Shown here: piece after piece, positions 23,256 through 35,752 of the stretch
How the letters are laid out: every line of letters starts with the position of its first letter
Position numbering within the stretch: position 1 is the first letter of the stretch
NCBI GenBank assembly: GCA_032871835.1
Contig: CM065301.1
Coordinates: 16,819,291 to 16,883,290, forward strand
Source: Dipteronia dyeriana
Lineage: Eukaryota; Streptophyta; Magnoliopsida; Sapindales; Sapindaceae
DNA: 64,000 nucleotides
Direction: 5' to 3'
Program-made: the position numbers and the translations under genes
Notes under the pieces: model-generated
What the model was told of the DNA's origin: nothing
The model's database searches: none
Seen by the model: only the letters and a program-made list of their open reading frames with translations

Positions 23256-25036
23256 GTTAATTGTTAAGCAAGAAGAGACATTTTCTTTTCTAACATGGCA
23301 ATTTTGTTTACTTCAACTCCGAAAAAAAAAGGAAAAAAAAGAGTTAAACCTTCATTCTTCTTCTTCACCCACCACCTAACAAGATTAAATTTAAACAACA
23401 CACAAATATAAATATGATTTACACATACTCCAAAGCCTGTGTAAGTGGGAACTGGAATCCTCCACAGTTGAACTCTCAAAAGAGAGAATTTTTTATAGCA
23501 GTGCGGCACAATTGAAAAACTCCCCTCCATTACAATCTAATATCACATTTTATAAGCTGCGTCCTCAAACCCTACTACACTGGAAATAAATAGGGAAAGA
23601 AAAAAAATGCCAAAAGAAACAGAGTTCAAAAACAAATAAATAACTTATTTTCTTGTGCCTGCTGAATGTCCTGGATGTCCTACGTCACACACTCAATACA
23701 TCCCTCCATTATGTCCATGGCCTTGCTTTCAAGTCAAAGGGCTATGTTATAACTATGCACACTTCTCATAATATTGAAGAGTTGGAAAGAAAATGAGGTG
23801 ATGGTAGAAAGAATTTCATAAACTTATAATAAATTAAAGTAATCATAACAGCATTGGAACAGGTAATCAGTACATTACAGTCTGCATTCTTCAATATAGA
23901 AAAGATAAATGAAGTCAGATAGAACACCTTGGAAGACAGATAGCTACCTGCAGAATCAGGGTCTCCCAATTTATAGAAACCATTTCTTGCAGCAACCTTT
24001 TCTTGAGAGGAGCCAGTCTTTGCACCAGGGTATTGCAACAAAGTCTAGCTGCTTCACAGCTGGACTCAGATGTAGTGCTCCCAGAAGTGAAACCTCCTTG
24101 AATTAAATTCAAGGTATCAGATTGTACAACCCGTACTTTCTCCAATAGATCTCCAGATCCAGTACATTGGATCGAACTGAGAGCAAATGCAACCATCTGT
24201 TTCACCTTCGTCCAGAGCCCCTGGCCCAACTCAATCCCTCCAACTTCAACAACAACAGACCCATCACTTAGAATGCTTACTTTTCCAGGGGTTGGTCTGA
24301 CTGTTACTTTATGAACAATAGGTACACGAGAAATACCCCTCTTCCACCATATATTTAACCTATTAAACTCTTTTATTGTTTCAATTCTTTGGATAAAGTT
24401 TGAAGATATAGCCAACTTATTCCATATTGAAGTTAAAGTATATTCCTTACTTTCACCTGCACTATCCTCATAAAACCAATTAAGGCTATTGTACGTGTGC
24501 AGATTGATATTTCTGATAGTATCGGCTTCCATGGATAGACTACACGCTACATGTTCGATTACAGCTTCAGCAATAAATGACCCTTGTACCTCCCCAGGGG
24601 CTCGCATTGCTGATCTACTTGGAAGGTTTGTTCTGCATACCTTTATATCAAAATGTAAAGCACCCCAGTCATACTTTTTAAGTGCACCCAGTATGTTGTA
24701 TGGCATTATTGGACTTATATCTGGAAATATCCCTGCATCAATCAATATGTCAAGTTGTAAAGCTGTAATCTTGCCATTGGATTTGAATCCTACACTGTAA
24801 GTTATCTTCATTGGATGCCTTCCTCCTGCCATTATCATATCAGTTTTGCGATTGACATATATTCTGACTGGGCGACATAATTTGTATGCAGCAAGTGCAC
24901 ATGCTGTGGCAACCTAAAACACCAAAATAAAAGTAGTCCAGTAGCTGCACCAAGGACATTGATAGAAGAATAGAAACGAACCATGGAATTAATTTAACCA
25001 AATGGAAAGGTCAACTAATTAATTACAAAATTAGGT

Positions 25037-25091
<55 letters not shown>

Positions 25092-28000
25092 ATAAACTGT
25101 CGATACGGAGCAGATTTTTTCTTTTAGTGAACTCCCAACATTGGATAAAACGATACTGATGGGTAATACTGAAAATATATTGCATTACTGTAGCTAAAGC
25201 AATAATTATGGTAACAAAACTCTACATTTAGGTTGCTTCAAAAAAGACAGTATAAAGATGACCTTAAGCTAAAAGTGGGCTTAAGACAGGGCTAGCTTTA
25301 ATAAAATTGTTCAGTACTTCAAAATGTCCCAGCTGCTTCTTACAACACTGAAATAATGTCCATCCAAACTAACATGGTTAGTATTTCAAGATTTTTCCCT
25401 TGCAATACCAAAGAAAACTACTTTGCATCTTCTATTAACCAGAGAAAATAAGAGGAAATAAATTTACGTGTTTGTTCTTTCTAATATCTGCAGCTCATAA
25501 TTTGGTCTTGGTCCTGCCTTAGCATGGATTCTGACAGGAGTGATCTGAATAAGGTTTACCCTTTTGGCATGTTTGAACGAGGAAGCCGTCCTCAGAACTT
25601 GAACCCTTGCTCTTGTGAGGTAGCATGACACTAACAATTATACTATGCATAAGGCATTGCTTGATGTTATATGCTCTATACGAATCCATGAAATTTTTCT
25701 TGGATGAGTACAGACAAGTGTATATCACTACTTTCTGTCTCACGAAATTAAACTAATTACCCAAGACAACTTAGCTGAAAGCTTACCTTCCTAGTATCAG
25801 TCGCATTTTCTGTAGAGAAAAATAAGATTCATCTATAATGTTCACAATTAATCAAAATAGGACTGGAAAATCTACACAGTCAGAATTCCCTATACAAAGA
25901 TGGTATTTGACCTAAAATATTAAACAATCAAATTGCACAGCAGGATACTTACAGGCACAGCTTTTATGGCCTTTCCACCAAAGCCACCTCCAACCCTTCT
26001 TGTGATTACACGAACATTATGTTCAGGAATACCCAGACATCTAGCAATTGTAGCATGTGCATTTTCAGGGCACTGAATTGAACTGTAAACTACCATGCAG
26101 TTGTCTTCATCTGGCACAGCAAGGGCAGTTTGCGTCTCCATGTAGAAATAATATTGTGACCCAAGTTTGATCTGGATGTAAAATTTAGTAAAAATCTAAT
26201 AGTGAGGTTGCATTATAAAAGTTAATAGATGAATTTTCAAAAATCCTTTCTTACGTAACAATGTTAGGATTCAAATTAAGGAGTGAATTTTTGGGTTTCA
26301 AATATTTTATGGTGTGTTTGGTGAAGGGAGCAGAAGATAGGAAAATCACCTCAGCAGAGATAATCTTGTGATCGGCTTCATCCATTCCTTTTGATATATC
26401 GCCAATCTGACTGGGATATAAAAAAGGAGGGACCTCAAAAAGGCTCGACCTCTCAATAGCCTCTTCTACAGATAGTATGGGAAGCTCTAGATTTAACATG
26501 TCATAATTAACCACAGCAACATTTGCTGCCCTATCGGCGTTTTTCTGTGTATCTGCAACCTGGAAAAACTCATTTCATTTAAGAAATTAAACATGAGAAC
26601 TCCATTCAGGTAACATATGCAGTCTACGAAATCATAGAGTTTAACATGTCAAAAAGTATACCGGAAAAATCATTGAATTACCACAAAAGCTACAAGCTGA
26701 CCAGCACAACGAGTAAGCTCATCCGCAAATAAAGGTTCAGCACCAAATATGGTCTTTGAACCTATATTCTGCCCACACTTTGGAATGTCTTTGTAAGATA
26801 AAAGTGCAGTGACTCCGCTTGGCAGTGATTTAGAATTGAATTCTATACCCTTTATCCATGCCAAAGATTTCGTGCTATAAATAAATGCTCCGTAAAGGCA
26901 ATTTGCTGGAGAAGGGATGTCATCAACAAAAACTGCCTCGCCTACAAAAAAACTGCTAGATCAGCAAGAGATGTTAATGGATTGTAAAGACATGCACCAG
27001 TAAATCAATAAACATATGTGACTAAAGTTAACAGGAAAGGGATTTATAAAATAAAATGAAGAAAATTTAACTAAACTAAATGTTGCTAATATATGCAACC
27101 ACACTTATTTTGGCACTTGAGCAACAAAATCAAGGCAATGCCAACCAACACTAAATTTCAGTATTTAAAAATGCATATAGTCTTGTCTGATCACAGTTAT
27201 TCTACGCTGGATGGTGATCAGTTACCAATACAAATTCTGAACTTAGTATCAAAAGAAAATGAGGTCCCTGCACAAATAAATTTCATGACTTTTTGAACTG
27301 CCTGATTGCAATAGAATCGCACCAAAACACAAACTCTGACACAGAGACACAATGCCTACACATGCATAAACACATGAACGACAGAGGAAATGATAAGATA
27401 TTATAACAACGAAGATTAAAGAGAACTTGATTTTTGATCATACGTTAACAGATGATAACACTTCCAATTTGCTTTTCTTTATGCTTTTCAGTGTAATTGG
27501 TCATCATAATTTCTTAAAAGTAAATATTTACCGCCATTATATATGATTTCTGGAAATAGCAGAATTCCGCTGATAAAATAACCATAAAAAGTTTATAGTG
27601 CAGTATCATTTTGTGATGTTATGAATTGACAAGTAAGGAGTAACAAACCAGAAGCTTGTATAGCAGCCCCAGCTTTTGCAATCGGTTCACCAACTGGATA
27701 ATATTCTCTACTTAACTCGACCACATGCTTTGCAGATGATATCAATGTTGGCAATTTAGTTTGATCAAACTGGTCATAGTTCTTTTTTACTTTCAAATCC
27801 TTCAACAAGAAACTATTGTTACATCCATCAAAACGATCATTTGAAATTTGAGCTCTCTTTCCAGTTAAGGAACCAAAGAACTCAAAAAGATAACCAACAG
27901 CCAAGCTGGATCGATAAGCAGGATTTGGAGTACCATCTTCAGGTACCACAGTGGCTCTAACTAACTTTGTAGCTTCATAGAGAACAGAAAAACTTAGCAC

Positions 28001-29897
28001 TTTTCCAATTAAAAAATCCTCGACCTTCTTCGCTCTAATTGCATGTTTAGTCCCAAAGGCACCAAAAGCCAACTGACAGTTATTTATTTTAATTCCATCA
28101 GAAGTATTACAGGGAGAAACTTCAGCCAAGAAAGCAGCATTTAAATGGGGCAATGCATTTCCAAGCGGTCTTGGTGCAGCTCGATAGGTCTCAAACAATA
28201 ACACACTTTTGGTTTCAGAAGTAAGATTCCTACCTGGATACCAACACGGGATTTCGATACTTAAAAGTACACTTCTAGAATCCAATGGAGGCCTTTCTAA
28301 AAATTCCTCGAGCATGAGCTTTTCATACTTATGACCAGTTATTAGATGAACCTTTCCACCCACTGCAAGAAGTATCGTTGAAATATCCGAGGGAAAATGA
28401 TTTCTCTGTGCCATAACCAAATTTCCACCTATACTAGCGGAATTCCTTATGAATCCAGCGGCTATCTTTTCCATGTGGTCGGCAATCTTTTTGAACACTG
28501 TCACACCTTGAGAGTGAAAGTCACCTCTGTTTTCTTCTTTCAAAGCTTCAATTGCTTTAGAGATGGTCACAGTTGCCCCAATTACAATTCCTGTCTGATC
28601 TCTCCTAATCATTGAAAGCTCAGGAATATGCCTTATATCAATGTATCTATCATAATGTTTTACTTCCTTATAATAACCCATACCTGTGTTGCCTACAACT
28701 AATTTAATTGAGGTTTGCTTATTTGAATCATTGAATTCGAATAAGCTTTGAAGTTCCTGAACACTAACAGGACTGTGCCAACAATTTCTTTTTAAATCCA
28801 AAGGCATAGCAGGGTTGTTTTCCTTCTTTAAAAACTCCGGAAATGTACATATCTCAGATTGATGTTTATAAGGAGGTAATCTACTAACCATAACTTGTTT
28901 AGTCTCTCCTTTTGTCCAAAAAGAGTTGAACCCCAAATCCTCCATATCAACATCAGCTGCAAAACTTTTACAAGCATCGGCAATGGGACGATACCCAGTA
29001 CAGCGACAAAGATTGCCAGCAATAGCCTTCTCTGCTTCTGAAACTGTTAGCTTGGAAAATCCTTGTGGGGGCTCAGGGCGATGAGTTTTTTCAGCATTAA
29101 CAAGAGCTGAAAAGAGGGATACACACATGCCAGGTGTACAAAAGCCGCATTGAGAAGCATGGAAGCCACTGAACCTTTGGTGAATTGGATGGAATCCAGC
29201 TTTGCTACTTCCAAGACCTTCAGTTGTGGTGATTGAACATCCATTTACACTGCAAAGTAATGTGAGACATGAACTCACTGTAAAATCCTCAACTCGGTCA
29301 AGCACCGGATCATATTTAGACAGCAGCACAACGCATGCACCACATCCACCTGCAACAACCCAAAAAAAAAGATAACACATTATACAATTAATCACCTTCC
29401 ATCATGTATTTCTTAAATTACACAACTATCACCACTAACCTCCCAAATCCGTATAATATAATTACAAGTCTTAATTTAATCTACAGCAGTTGGGATACAA
29501 AAAAACTCAAACTGGACCTGAATTAATTAATTTATTAGTATCAAACAATCATCTAGCAACATAAGATCAACAGCAGTGAATAGCATATTAAAAGTGAAAC
29601 AATGAAGTGGGTGGGGAATATAGAAGAAACTGTAATACAAGTATCCACAAACAAACCTACACTTGAATATTAATAGTAGAGAAATCATATAATTCAAGAA
29701 ACATGATGAATCCAGTGAGACAGACCTTCACCACAACTGAGTTTGACACTCTTAAAGCGAGTTTGAGAACGCAAGAAGTCGAGCAAACTAGTACAAGGGT
29801 CAACAGTGGTGAGCTCAAACCTTTCTCCGTTAATAGCAAACACCAAATTGTTTCTACTGTTTGCTTCTCCTCTCTCCTGCTCCATCATATCTTTCAC
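20363..29897 (-). CDS. AAO: Aldehyde oxidase (AAO-type molybdo-flavoprotein), 10 exons
   Basis: Exons, minus strand: 29726-29897, 27649-29349, 26682-26941, 26350-26559, 25953-26171, 23948-24913, 22829-22924, 22546-22644, 21799-21988 and 20363-20583. They total 4134 nt in one frame (1377 aa). Two [2Fe-2S] domains show Cys at about 55, 60, 63 and 85, then QCGFC (125, 128) and CRC (172, 174). An FAD domain with SASIGGNL follows. The molybdopterin part has GGGFGGK (about 842), MRAPGE (about 956-961), EVGGIELGQG and the catalytic Glu in ASGEPPLLLA (about 1308). The family oxidises abscisic aldehyde, indole-3-acetaldehyde or other aldehydes in the cytosol, using sulfurated molybdenum cofactor and O2. 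The MRAPGE context is AO-like rather than xanthine dehydrogenase-like. Intron 7 appears to have a GC donor. The start could be Met-5 (29885). Which isoform it is cannot be decided here. Confidence 0.95.
21700..21760. repeat. 27-bp minisatellite in aldehyde oxidase intron 9
   Basis: Units ACAGCAGAACCGAAAGCAAT... and ACAGTAGAACCAAAAGCACT..., each ending in CCCCC, are repeated about 2.5 times just inside the last intron. Intron 9 (20584-21798) also holds segments resembling an old MITE (around 20710-20930) and GGTGGTGG-rich stretches. Confidence 0.7.
22207..22468. mobile_element. 262-bp fold-back MITE in intron 8 of the aldehyde oxidase
   Basis: The ends AGAGTAATTGGCACCAA and TTGGTGCCAATTACTCT are near-perfect inverted repeats. 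The interior also pairs (AACGATAGTTCGG with CCGAACTATCGTT), so most of the element is one hairpin. The 10-bp direct repeat AAAATAAAAT flanks it (22197-22206 and 22469-22478). That length suggests a Mutator-type MITE, though the flank is low-complexity. Confidence 0.8.
23217..23260. repeat. (AC)n(AT)n microsatellite in intron 6
   Basis: An AC run is followed directly by an AT run inside the long intron between exons 6 and 7 of the aldehyde oxidase gene. Confidence 0.95.
25033..25086. repeat. (GT)n(GA)n compound microsatellite in intron 5
   Basis: A GT run changes to a GA run inside the intron between exons 5 and 6 of the aldehyde oxidase gene. Confidence 0.95.
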
Positions 29898-30714
29898 TTC
29901 TAAACACTCTTAACTCTATGCAGTTCAAATACAAATACAAATACAAATACAATGATGGAACATTTCAGATGCAACACACAGCTTGTATTTTCTTATCTTC
30001 TTCTTCTTTTTATTTAGTCTTGTTGGATTTATCTGTGCGGGTCGGTAGAGTTTTCATTATTGTAAGAGTGAGACAAGCATCTAAAGTTGATCACTAGCTT
30101 GTGGAATTGTGTGACTTCTGTGCCTCTTGTGTTCTAATATGAAACAGAGAATCTTAGAGAAGAGCAGAAAATAGAAATATTATATTGATGGGAATTTGCA
30201 GTGCAGGATCGGAACCAACGGTAATCAATACACAAGGATTGGTACCCCATAGAATTGCCCAAATTCCGCATGGGTCCCCGTTTCCATTTAATGCAGGGGT
30301 TTGCAACATCCCATTCAATCCAAAATTGAAGATATGATTGCAATGAATTTGTGGATATAATCGAATCATATTTGTACTGTTATTGAAAGAGCGACGATAA
30401 CGATATTTTTAAAAATTATTTCTACATCTTTTTCGTAATTATACGTTCATATCTATCAATTTTTTTTTTTAAATTAAACATTTATAAATAAACCTTATTT
30501 AATATTAAAATTATCCTTTTTAAAATTATATTACTTATTATTATATTATTTAATCAATTTTATTATTATTTAAAATTTTATTGGTATCTTTGATCGTATC
30601 ATTTTCTCTCTTCCTTTACCTTTTTTCTTTAATGTTTTCGTTCCATAAAATCAAAGTAAATATAATATTGTATATGTATATATATAATATTATATAATAT
30701 ATATTATTACATAA
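29898..30714. other. Upstream region of the aldehyde oxidase gene
   Basis: The first part (29898-30020) is the likely 5' leader and contains an AAATAC hexamer run (29929-29951). A TAAATAAAA motif on the minus strand near 30012-30020 could be a weak TATA box. Beyond 30400 the sequence is AT-rich up to the start of the Tat LTR. No other gene is supported. Confidence 0.4.
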
Positions 30715-31907
30715 TGTTATTGGTTTAATTTGGAATTTTGGATGATATAACACATCGGTAAAAGATAGGAGTCAAGGGTGCCACGTCACTAAAAGTCAAC
30801 CAGATTGAACCAACCAAAGTTGACCAAAGTTGACCAAAGAAAAACCATCAAGCCCCCAACCAAGATAACATAAATAATCGGATAAGAAGATCCGATCGGG
30901 ATTGTCAAGACGGTCGGGGGAAAAGGTTGTGACCGGGTAAAACCGCTGATCGTGGAAAGTAAATTTGGTAGGGTTTAACAGGTGGTCAACTGCATGACAC
31001 GTGAGTAGCACTTATATTTCATAGAGTTACGATTCTAATATGCATAGAAAGAATCTGACTTGAGCAAGACATCTCGAAGTACATCTAGATAAAGAAACGA
31101 GTTTCTTAATTGATATCAAAGTGAAAATCGAGCAAGAGATCTAACGCAATTAAAATACAAGCAGTGCAAAACAAGAAAGAAAACAATACGATTCCAACAA
31201 AATAGAATTTGGTTCCATTACGGGAACTTACCTTACTTGTGCACCAAGATTTAGGGTTTTATGCATGTATAAATAGGTCCTAATAACACCTATAGAGGGG
31301 TAGACATGACCAAGGTTTGGTTCGAACCGTGGAACCGAACTGTAACAGTGTGAAATAAAACGTAACCGTAACTGTAACCAAAACCGTGGAACCGGTTTCG
31401 AAACCGTAACCGTAAGGCTGAATGTTCGGTTACGGTTCTCATCCGAAAAAAACCGCCGATTCCATAATATATATATATATATATTATTTTTCTTAAGCAA
31501 AATTGTAAAAAAAAAAAAGTGAACCAAACCGGACCGGACGAACGGTCGAAACCGAACCGAAACCAATGGAACCGGAGCTGCCGGTCCACGGTTCTGGTTT
31601 CGATTCTAGCTCAGTTCAGAATTGAAACCGAAACCGAACCGAATCGAATCGTGGCCATGTATATAGAGGGGTAAAGGTCAATTAAGCTTATAAGAGTGCA
31701 AGAGAGATTGTGTGTAATTATTCTCGACATAGTGAATTCTTCTCGCCGTTACCGGAAACCGTGGATGTTTCCTCACCTTAGGGTTTTACCACGTAAAACC
31801 TTATACCTTGTTTGCTTTTTATTTATTTCAATTCATAATTTGATTGTTTATACACATTCACTTGTTCGACGAGTGATCAATTAAACTTAATCCAAAAATC
31901 ACCGTCA
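30715..31907 (+). repeat. 5' LTR of the Tat element (with a MITE inside)
   Basis: It begins TGTTATTGG and probably ends ACCGTCA just before the primer site. About 370 bp of its 1193 bp is a MITE plus target duplication absent from the 3' LTR, leaving about 0.82 kb. The end is inferred from the CA dinucleotide and the primer-binding site. Confidence 0.8.
31301..31663. mobile_element. 363-bp hAT-type MITE in the Tat 5' LTR
   Basis: The ends TAGACATGACC and GGCCATGTATA are imperfect inverted repeats, flanked by a perfect 8-bp duplication TAGAGGGG (31293-31300 and 31664-31671). The 3' LTR at about 55345 has the uninterrupted site (ACCCATAGAGAGATGAAGACC), which proves the insertion. The interior is dominated by GAACCG/CGGTTC motifs in both orientations, with an AT tract. 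Confidence 0.9.
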
Positions 31908-31911
31908 ATAA

Positions 31912-31931
31912 CTGGCGCTAGAAGGAGTGGG
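31912..31931 (+). other. Primer-binding site of the Tat element
   Basis: TGGCGCTAGAAGGAGTGGGG follows the LTR by a few bases, where reverse transcription would be primed by the 3' end of a cell tRNA. The TGGCGC start is usual for Tat elements. I do not assign the tRNA. Confidence 0.6.
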
Positions 31932-31998
31932 GTGTGAACCTCCGCCAACATTAGGTTTGAATAATTAATTCAAAAAAAGGTTTACGAGAGATGATATT

Positions 31999-33880
31999 AT
32001 GACCACCAGCATAGACAGAAGTCTATCTCCGCGTAATACCGATGCCTTGCGTTGCGCTAACGTCCCTAATCATATTGATGCCAATGTCAATAGAGAAGAT
32101 CCACCATCAAGAACTCCAATATCTACCAGACCGAATACTGTTACATCCATTGGTGTAACCACTGGTATTTCCCCAGGTACGTTCCAACAAATCCAAAAAT
32201 CCCTGCGGAAAGTCATCGACGATATCGCTAGACAGGGAATCAGCATATCGGCCATTGCCAACCTGAATTCATCGTACCAATTCTCTACGCCGGTGGTGGC
32301 CTAGGATCCCAGGAGATGTTCTGAAATTATGGTAGCCACCTTAAGAGCACATCATAAGTCCGGAAGAGATAGGGCATAGCATCGTGAAAGAAGGGAACGT
32401 TCATGCAAAGGGGACAACGCCAAGAAGACTGGGGGACTAGGGAGCATATGAAGTCCAGTTCGCGGGAAGATATGGTGAAAGAAAAACCCACCCCGAGCAG
32501 GTAGAAAGACATGACAGCCAAAGGAAAAGGTCTTGTTCGGACTCGAGTGATGACGAAACTGCTTCTAGAAGAAGCAGAGAGCCAACCCCTATGGTCAGAC
32601 GTGACATATATAGTGCCCAGATCAGTGGGTGAGTCCCTATGAACTTATACAGACTCACCATCTACTAGAAATTTGATGAGCATGGAGAGCCGGAATGGAA
32701 TCATGAGGTCTTTCTCAGAAGAATAGAGGCCTTAGAGTGAAGACAAATCCGAGGAAACCTGTTGATCAGTAACTCTGGAAGTCCGTTTACTGATTCTATA
32801 TGGCATGACTGTTTTTCAAACAAGTTCAGGATGCCATATGTGGAACAATTCAAGGCCAATATTGACCCGCTGGAGCATGTCAGGAGATATCAAAGCGCAA
32901 TGGCGCAATATGATTATGATGATGCTCTCATGTGTCGGATGTTCCCACAGGCCTTGGGAGATCAGGGATCCAGATGGTTTAAAGAACTTTTGGCAGGATC
33001 CATTAGGAACTTTGAGGAATTGATATAAGTTTTCACTAGGCAGTTCATGGGGAATATTCAGCGAAGGAAGTCCATATCAGTCTTGTCAACCTTAAAACAA
33101 AGGAAGGATGAGAAGTTGAAGGATTACCTAACTAGGTTATCATAGGAAGTGTCGGAAGTATAAGATCCCAACAATGACGCGGTAGTATCCGTATTTATGA
33201 ATAGTCTGCAGCATAACCACTTGATGTTAAACCTGAGACAAAAGAGGCCGACCATGTATGCAAGCATGGTAGATTATGTCGGAGGATACGCCATGGCGGG
33301 GGAAGAACTTATAGTCCATGGTGGGGAGCTCATACATGGAGGTCAGCTTGAGAGTAGCCGAAAACCCAAAGATAACAACTTGAAGAATAGTGGCTAAGGG
33401 GACCAGAAAGGCAACGGGTGAAAAGGTAAAGATGGATGCAAGGATGACGATAATGGTGGTAAGCACTTTAAAAGGCAATACACCAATTACACCTCGTTAA
33501 CCAAGAGACAAGAGGAAATACTGAATGTGATAGAAGACAATAATTTGTACAAAAAGCCCCAGAGACAGTCAAGTTTTACGAGGAGAGACACCATAAAATA
33601 CTGCAGATTTCACAAGAAAAATGTCCATGAAACCTCTAAATGTTATCAGTTCAGGGATTGCATCAAAAAGCTGATTAAAGAAGGGCATCTCAAGGATATG
33701 GTCATGAGTAGTGAGGATGACCAATATAAGGACACCCCGAAAAAAGAACGCGAGAGAATCCAAAAAAGCCCTAGAAGAAATTCAGACAGCGGGGCAATTA
33801 ACACCATCTTTAGTGTACAACACATTGGGGGTAGCAATCGGGAGAGAATGACCGAGGTTAGAGAAGCCTTAGACGGTTAG
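31999..33880 (+). pseudogene. Tat gag remnant
   Basis: Fragments carry the gypsy gag core: PFTDSIW, then KFRMPYVEQF, ALMCRMFPQAL, RWFKELLAGSI and RQFMGNIQRR (about 32790-33060). They end with a gag zinc-type motif YCRFHKKNVHETSKCYQF near 33600 followed by IKEGHLKDMV. Several stops and frame changes interrupt it, so it makes no full capsid protein. The N-terminal piece (31999-32304) is an ordinary variable Tat leader domain. Confidence 0.85.
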
Positions 33881-33979
33881 AGGAATCTGAAAGTAAATCT
33901 GTTGGGCCCCGATCAGAATAAGTTTAAGCAAGGATGAGACCTGATAATCTTCACCGAGGCAAACAGACATGGGTCGGAG

Positions 33980-34490
33980 GTGAGGCTAAAAAACGCGACT
34001 GTTGTATCGATTCATATGGGTCATAGGGAAGTGAGAAGAATGTTGATCGACAATGGGAGCTCAACAAATATCCTAAGTGTCAAAGTATTCGACCAGCTTG
34101 GATTGCAAAGAAAAGATCTCCAGCTGCTTAAAGGCCCATTGAGAGGCTTTGGAGGAGCAGAAGTAAGATCACTGGGAACAGTGAAGCTACCTATAAAGAT
34201 TAAAAGCTTTCCCTGTACTAAGACAATATTGCTGGATTTTATGGTCGTGAATGTGAAAAACTGGCATACAACATCTTGCTGGGCAGACCTTCCTGAACAA
34301 GTTGAAAGTTGTGACTGCCACAAATGCCCTGATTATGAAGCTCCCAATAGAAGCTAGGGTAGATATCATGAAAAGTTCTCAAGAGTGGGCAGGAAAGGCC
34401 AATCTAGCTATTTATAGGGAAAAAGCAGAACCAGACGTAATGCAGATAGATATCCAAAAAGATGAGGAAGACCCGAAGGTGGATGAATGA
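33980..34490 (+). pseudogene. Tat aspartic protease remnant
   Basis: The active-site region MLIDNGSSTNIL (normally D-S/T-G) is followed by LGLQRKDLQ and GFGGAEVRSLGTV, the standard gypsy retropepsin pattern. The flap-to-C-terminal part (ILLGRPFLNKLKVV, near 34270) lies in another frame, so one frameshift breaks the domain. It would release gag and pol products from the polyprotein. Confidence 0.8.
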
Positions 34491-34729
34491 GAGGCTGCAA
34501 CATAAACGCCTACCCCATTCAACATGAACCCAATGGATGTGTTTCTGAAAGGTGGGAAGGCACAAAAAAATGATCTGACTGAGAAAGTTGTAATTGACGA
34601 GGGCAGCCCCGATCCGACCATAAAACTTGGGGCCGGTTGACGAGAGAGGTTCGGGATGGAATGATCAACCTATTAAAGGAGTACTAGGACATGTTCGTAT
34701 GGAAAAATGGAGATATGTCTGGAATCGAT

Positions 34730-34910
34730 GCAAAGATAATTTCCCACTACCTAGCGGTTGATCTCCGATTGGAAACCAGCCATCCAGAAGAGAAGATGGT
34801 TTAACCTGGAGAGAAGCAAGACAATCAAAGAAGAAGTAGTGAAACTATTGGCGATATTATCCATAAGGGAGTTGCAATACCCCGAATGGGTTGCTTGTGT
34901 AATACACTGG
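34730..34910 (+). pseudogene. Start of the Tat reverse transcriptase only
   Basis: The entry region of gypsy RT is recognisable as IQKRRWFNLERSK, EEVVKLL, then IRELQYPEWVA. No palm domain, YVDD-like motif or RNase H follows. After about 34910 the sequence is unrelated until the integrase at 35753, so most of RT and RNase H is missing. Confidence 0.75.
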
Positions 34911-35066
34911 CTTTTGTATTCCCTCGTCCAACCTGACCAACACTGACCCACAACTATGACCGATAGGTATAGATAGAGGGTAGACAGGTATTAGAAAGTA
35001 TACATGGAGGTGTGTGTGGGAATCATTCCGGGGGTAAAAGTATGGTGCACAAGACTCTCAGACAGG

Positions 35067-35744
35067 TAGGGGTGGGCCAGTTCGATTTTGGACAAAATCG
35101 AATTGAACCTAAAATATTTAAATTCATCCAAAATTGAACCGGTTTAAAACGAATAAGAAACATGAACCGAACCGAACCAAACTGATTTTAATCGGTTCGA
35201 TTCGGTTCAGTTCAATTTGGTTTTGGGCCTAATGAGTCGGCTAGTTTAATGGGTCTTTTGAAATACTAATTTTGGCTATTTAAATAGCCCAAAGCGAAAA
35301 AAAACCCAAATCAAACCTAACTTAAAAATAAATAAATCAATTATAAACATATTATATAATAATAAGTTGATAACAAATCCATTCCAAAATATAAAAAACA
35401 TATTAATACATTCTAAACTCCAAAATAAAGTTAAAAAATCAGTTAATAATAGTACATTACATAATAATTCCTCCCCAAAAATAAATAATCCAACTTCAAA
35501 TCAAAATTTCAACTAAAATAACTCAAAATCAAAATTACAACTAGTCAAGTAAAATATCATTAGAAAAGTTTAGGGTTTTTTTTTTTAAGTTTTATATGCG
35601 GTTTAATAGGTTCAATCCGGTTTGAACCGATTTTTTTTTTTTTAATTTTTGAACCGATTTAAACCTAATTGATGCTACGAACAGAATCGAACCCAATTTT
35701 TTTGGCTCAATTCCGTTCAATTTCGAACTTAGTGCCCACCCCTA
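35067..35744. mobile_element. 678-bp hAT-type MITE in the Tat pol remnant
   Basis: The ends TAGGGGTGGGC and GCCCACCCCTA are perfect inverted repeats. They are flanked by 8-bp duplications CAGACAGG (35059-35066) and CAGATAGG (35745-35752), with one mismatch. Near both ends are GGTTCGATTCGGTTC-like motifs in opposite orientation, around an AT-rich centre. There is no transposase. Confidence 0.92.
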
Positions 35745-35752
35745 CAGATAGG

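Noticed and set aside
24489..24800. Plus-strand frame of 103 codons
   Set aside because: Shadow of aldehyde oxidase exon 6.
20363..29897. Xanthine dehydrogenase
   Set aside because: The RAPGE context and the overall motifs fit plant aldehyde oxidases; XDH has FRGFGGPQ at that place.
30134..30369. Short minus-strand frames upstream of the aldehyde oxidase
   Set aside because: Two overlapping frames, no family resemblance, no splice context.
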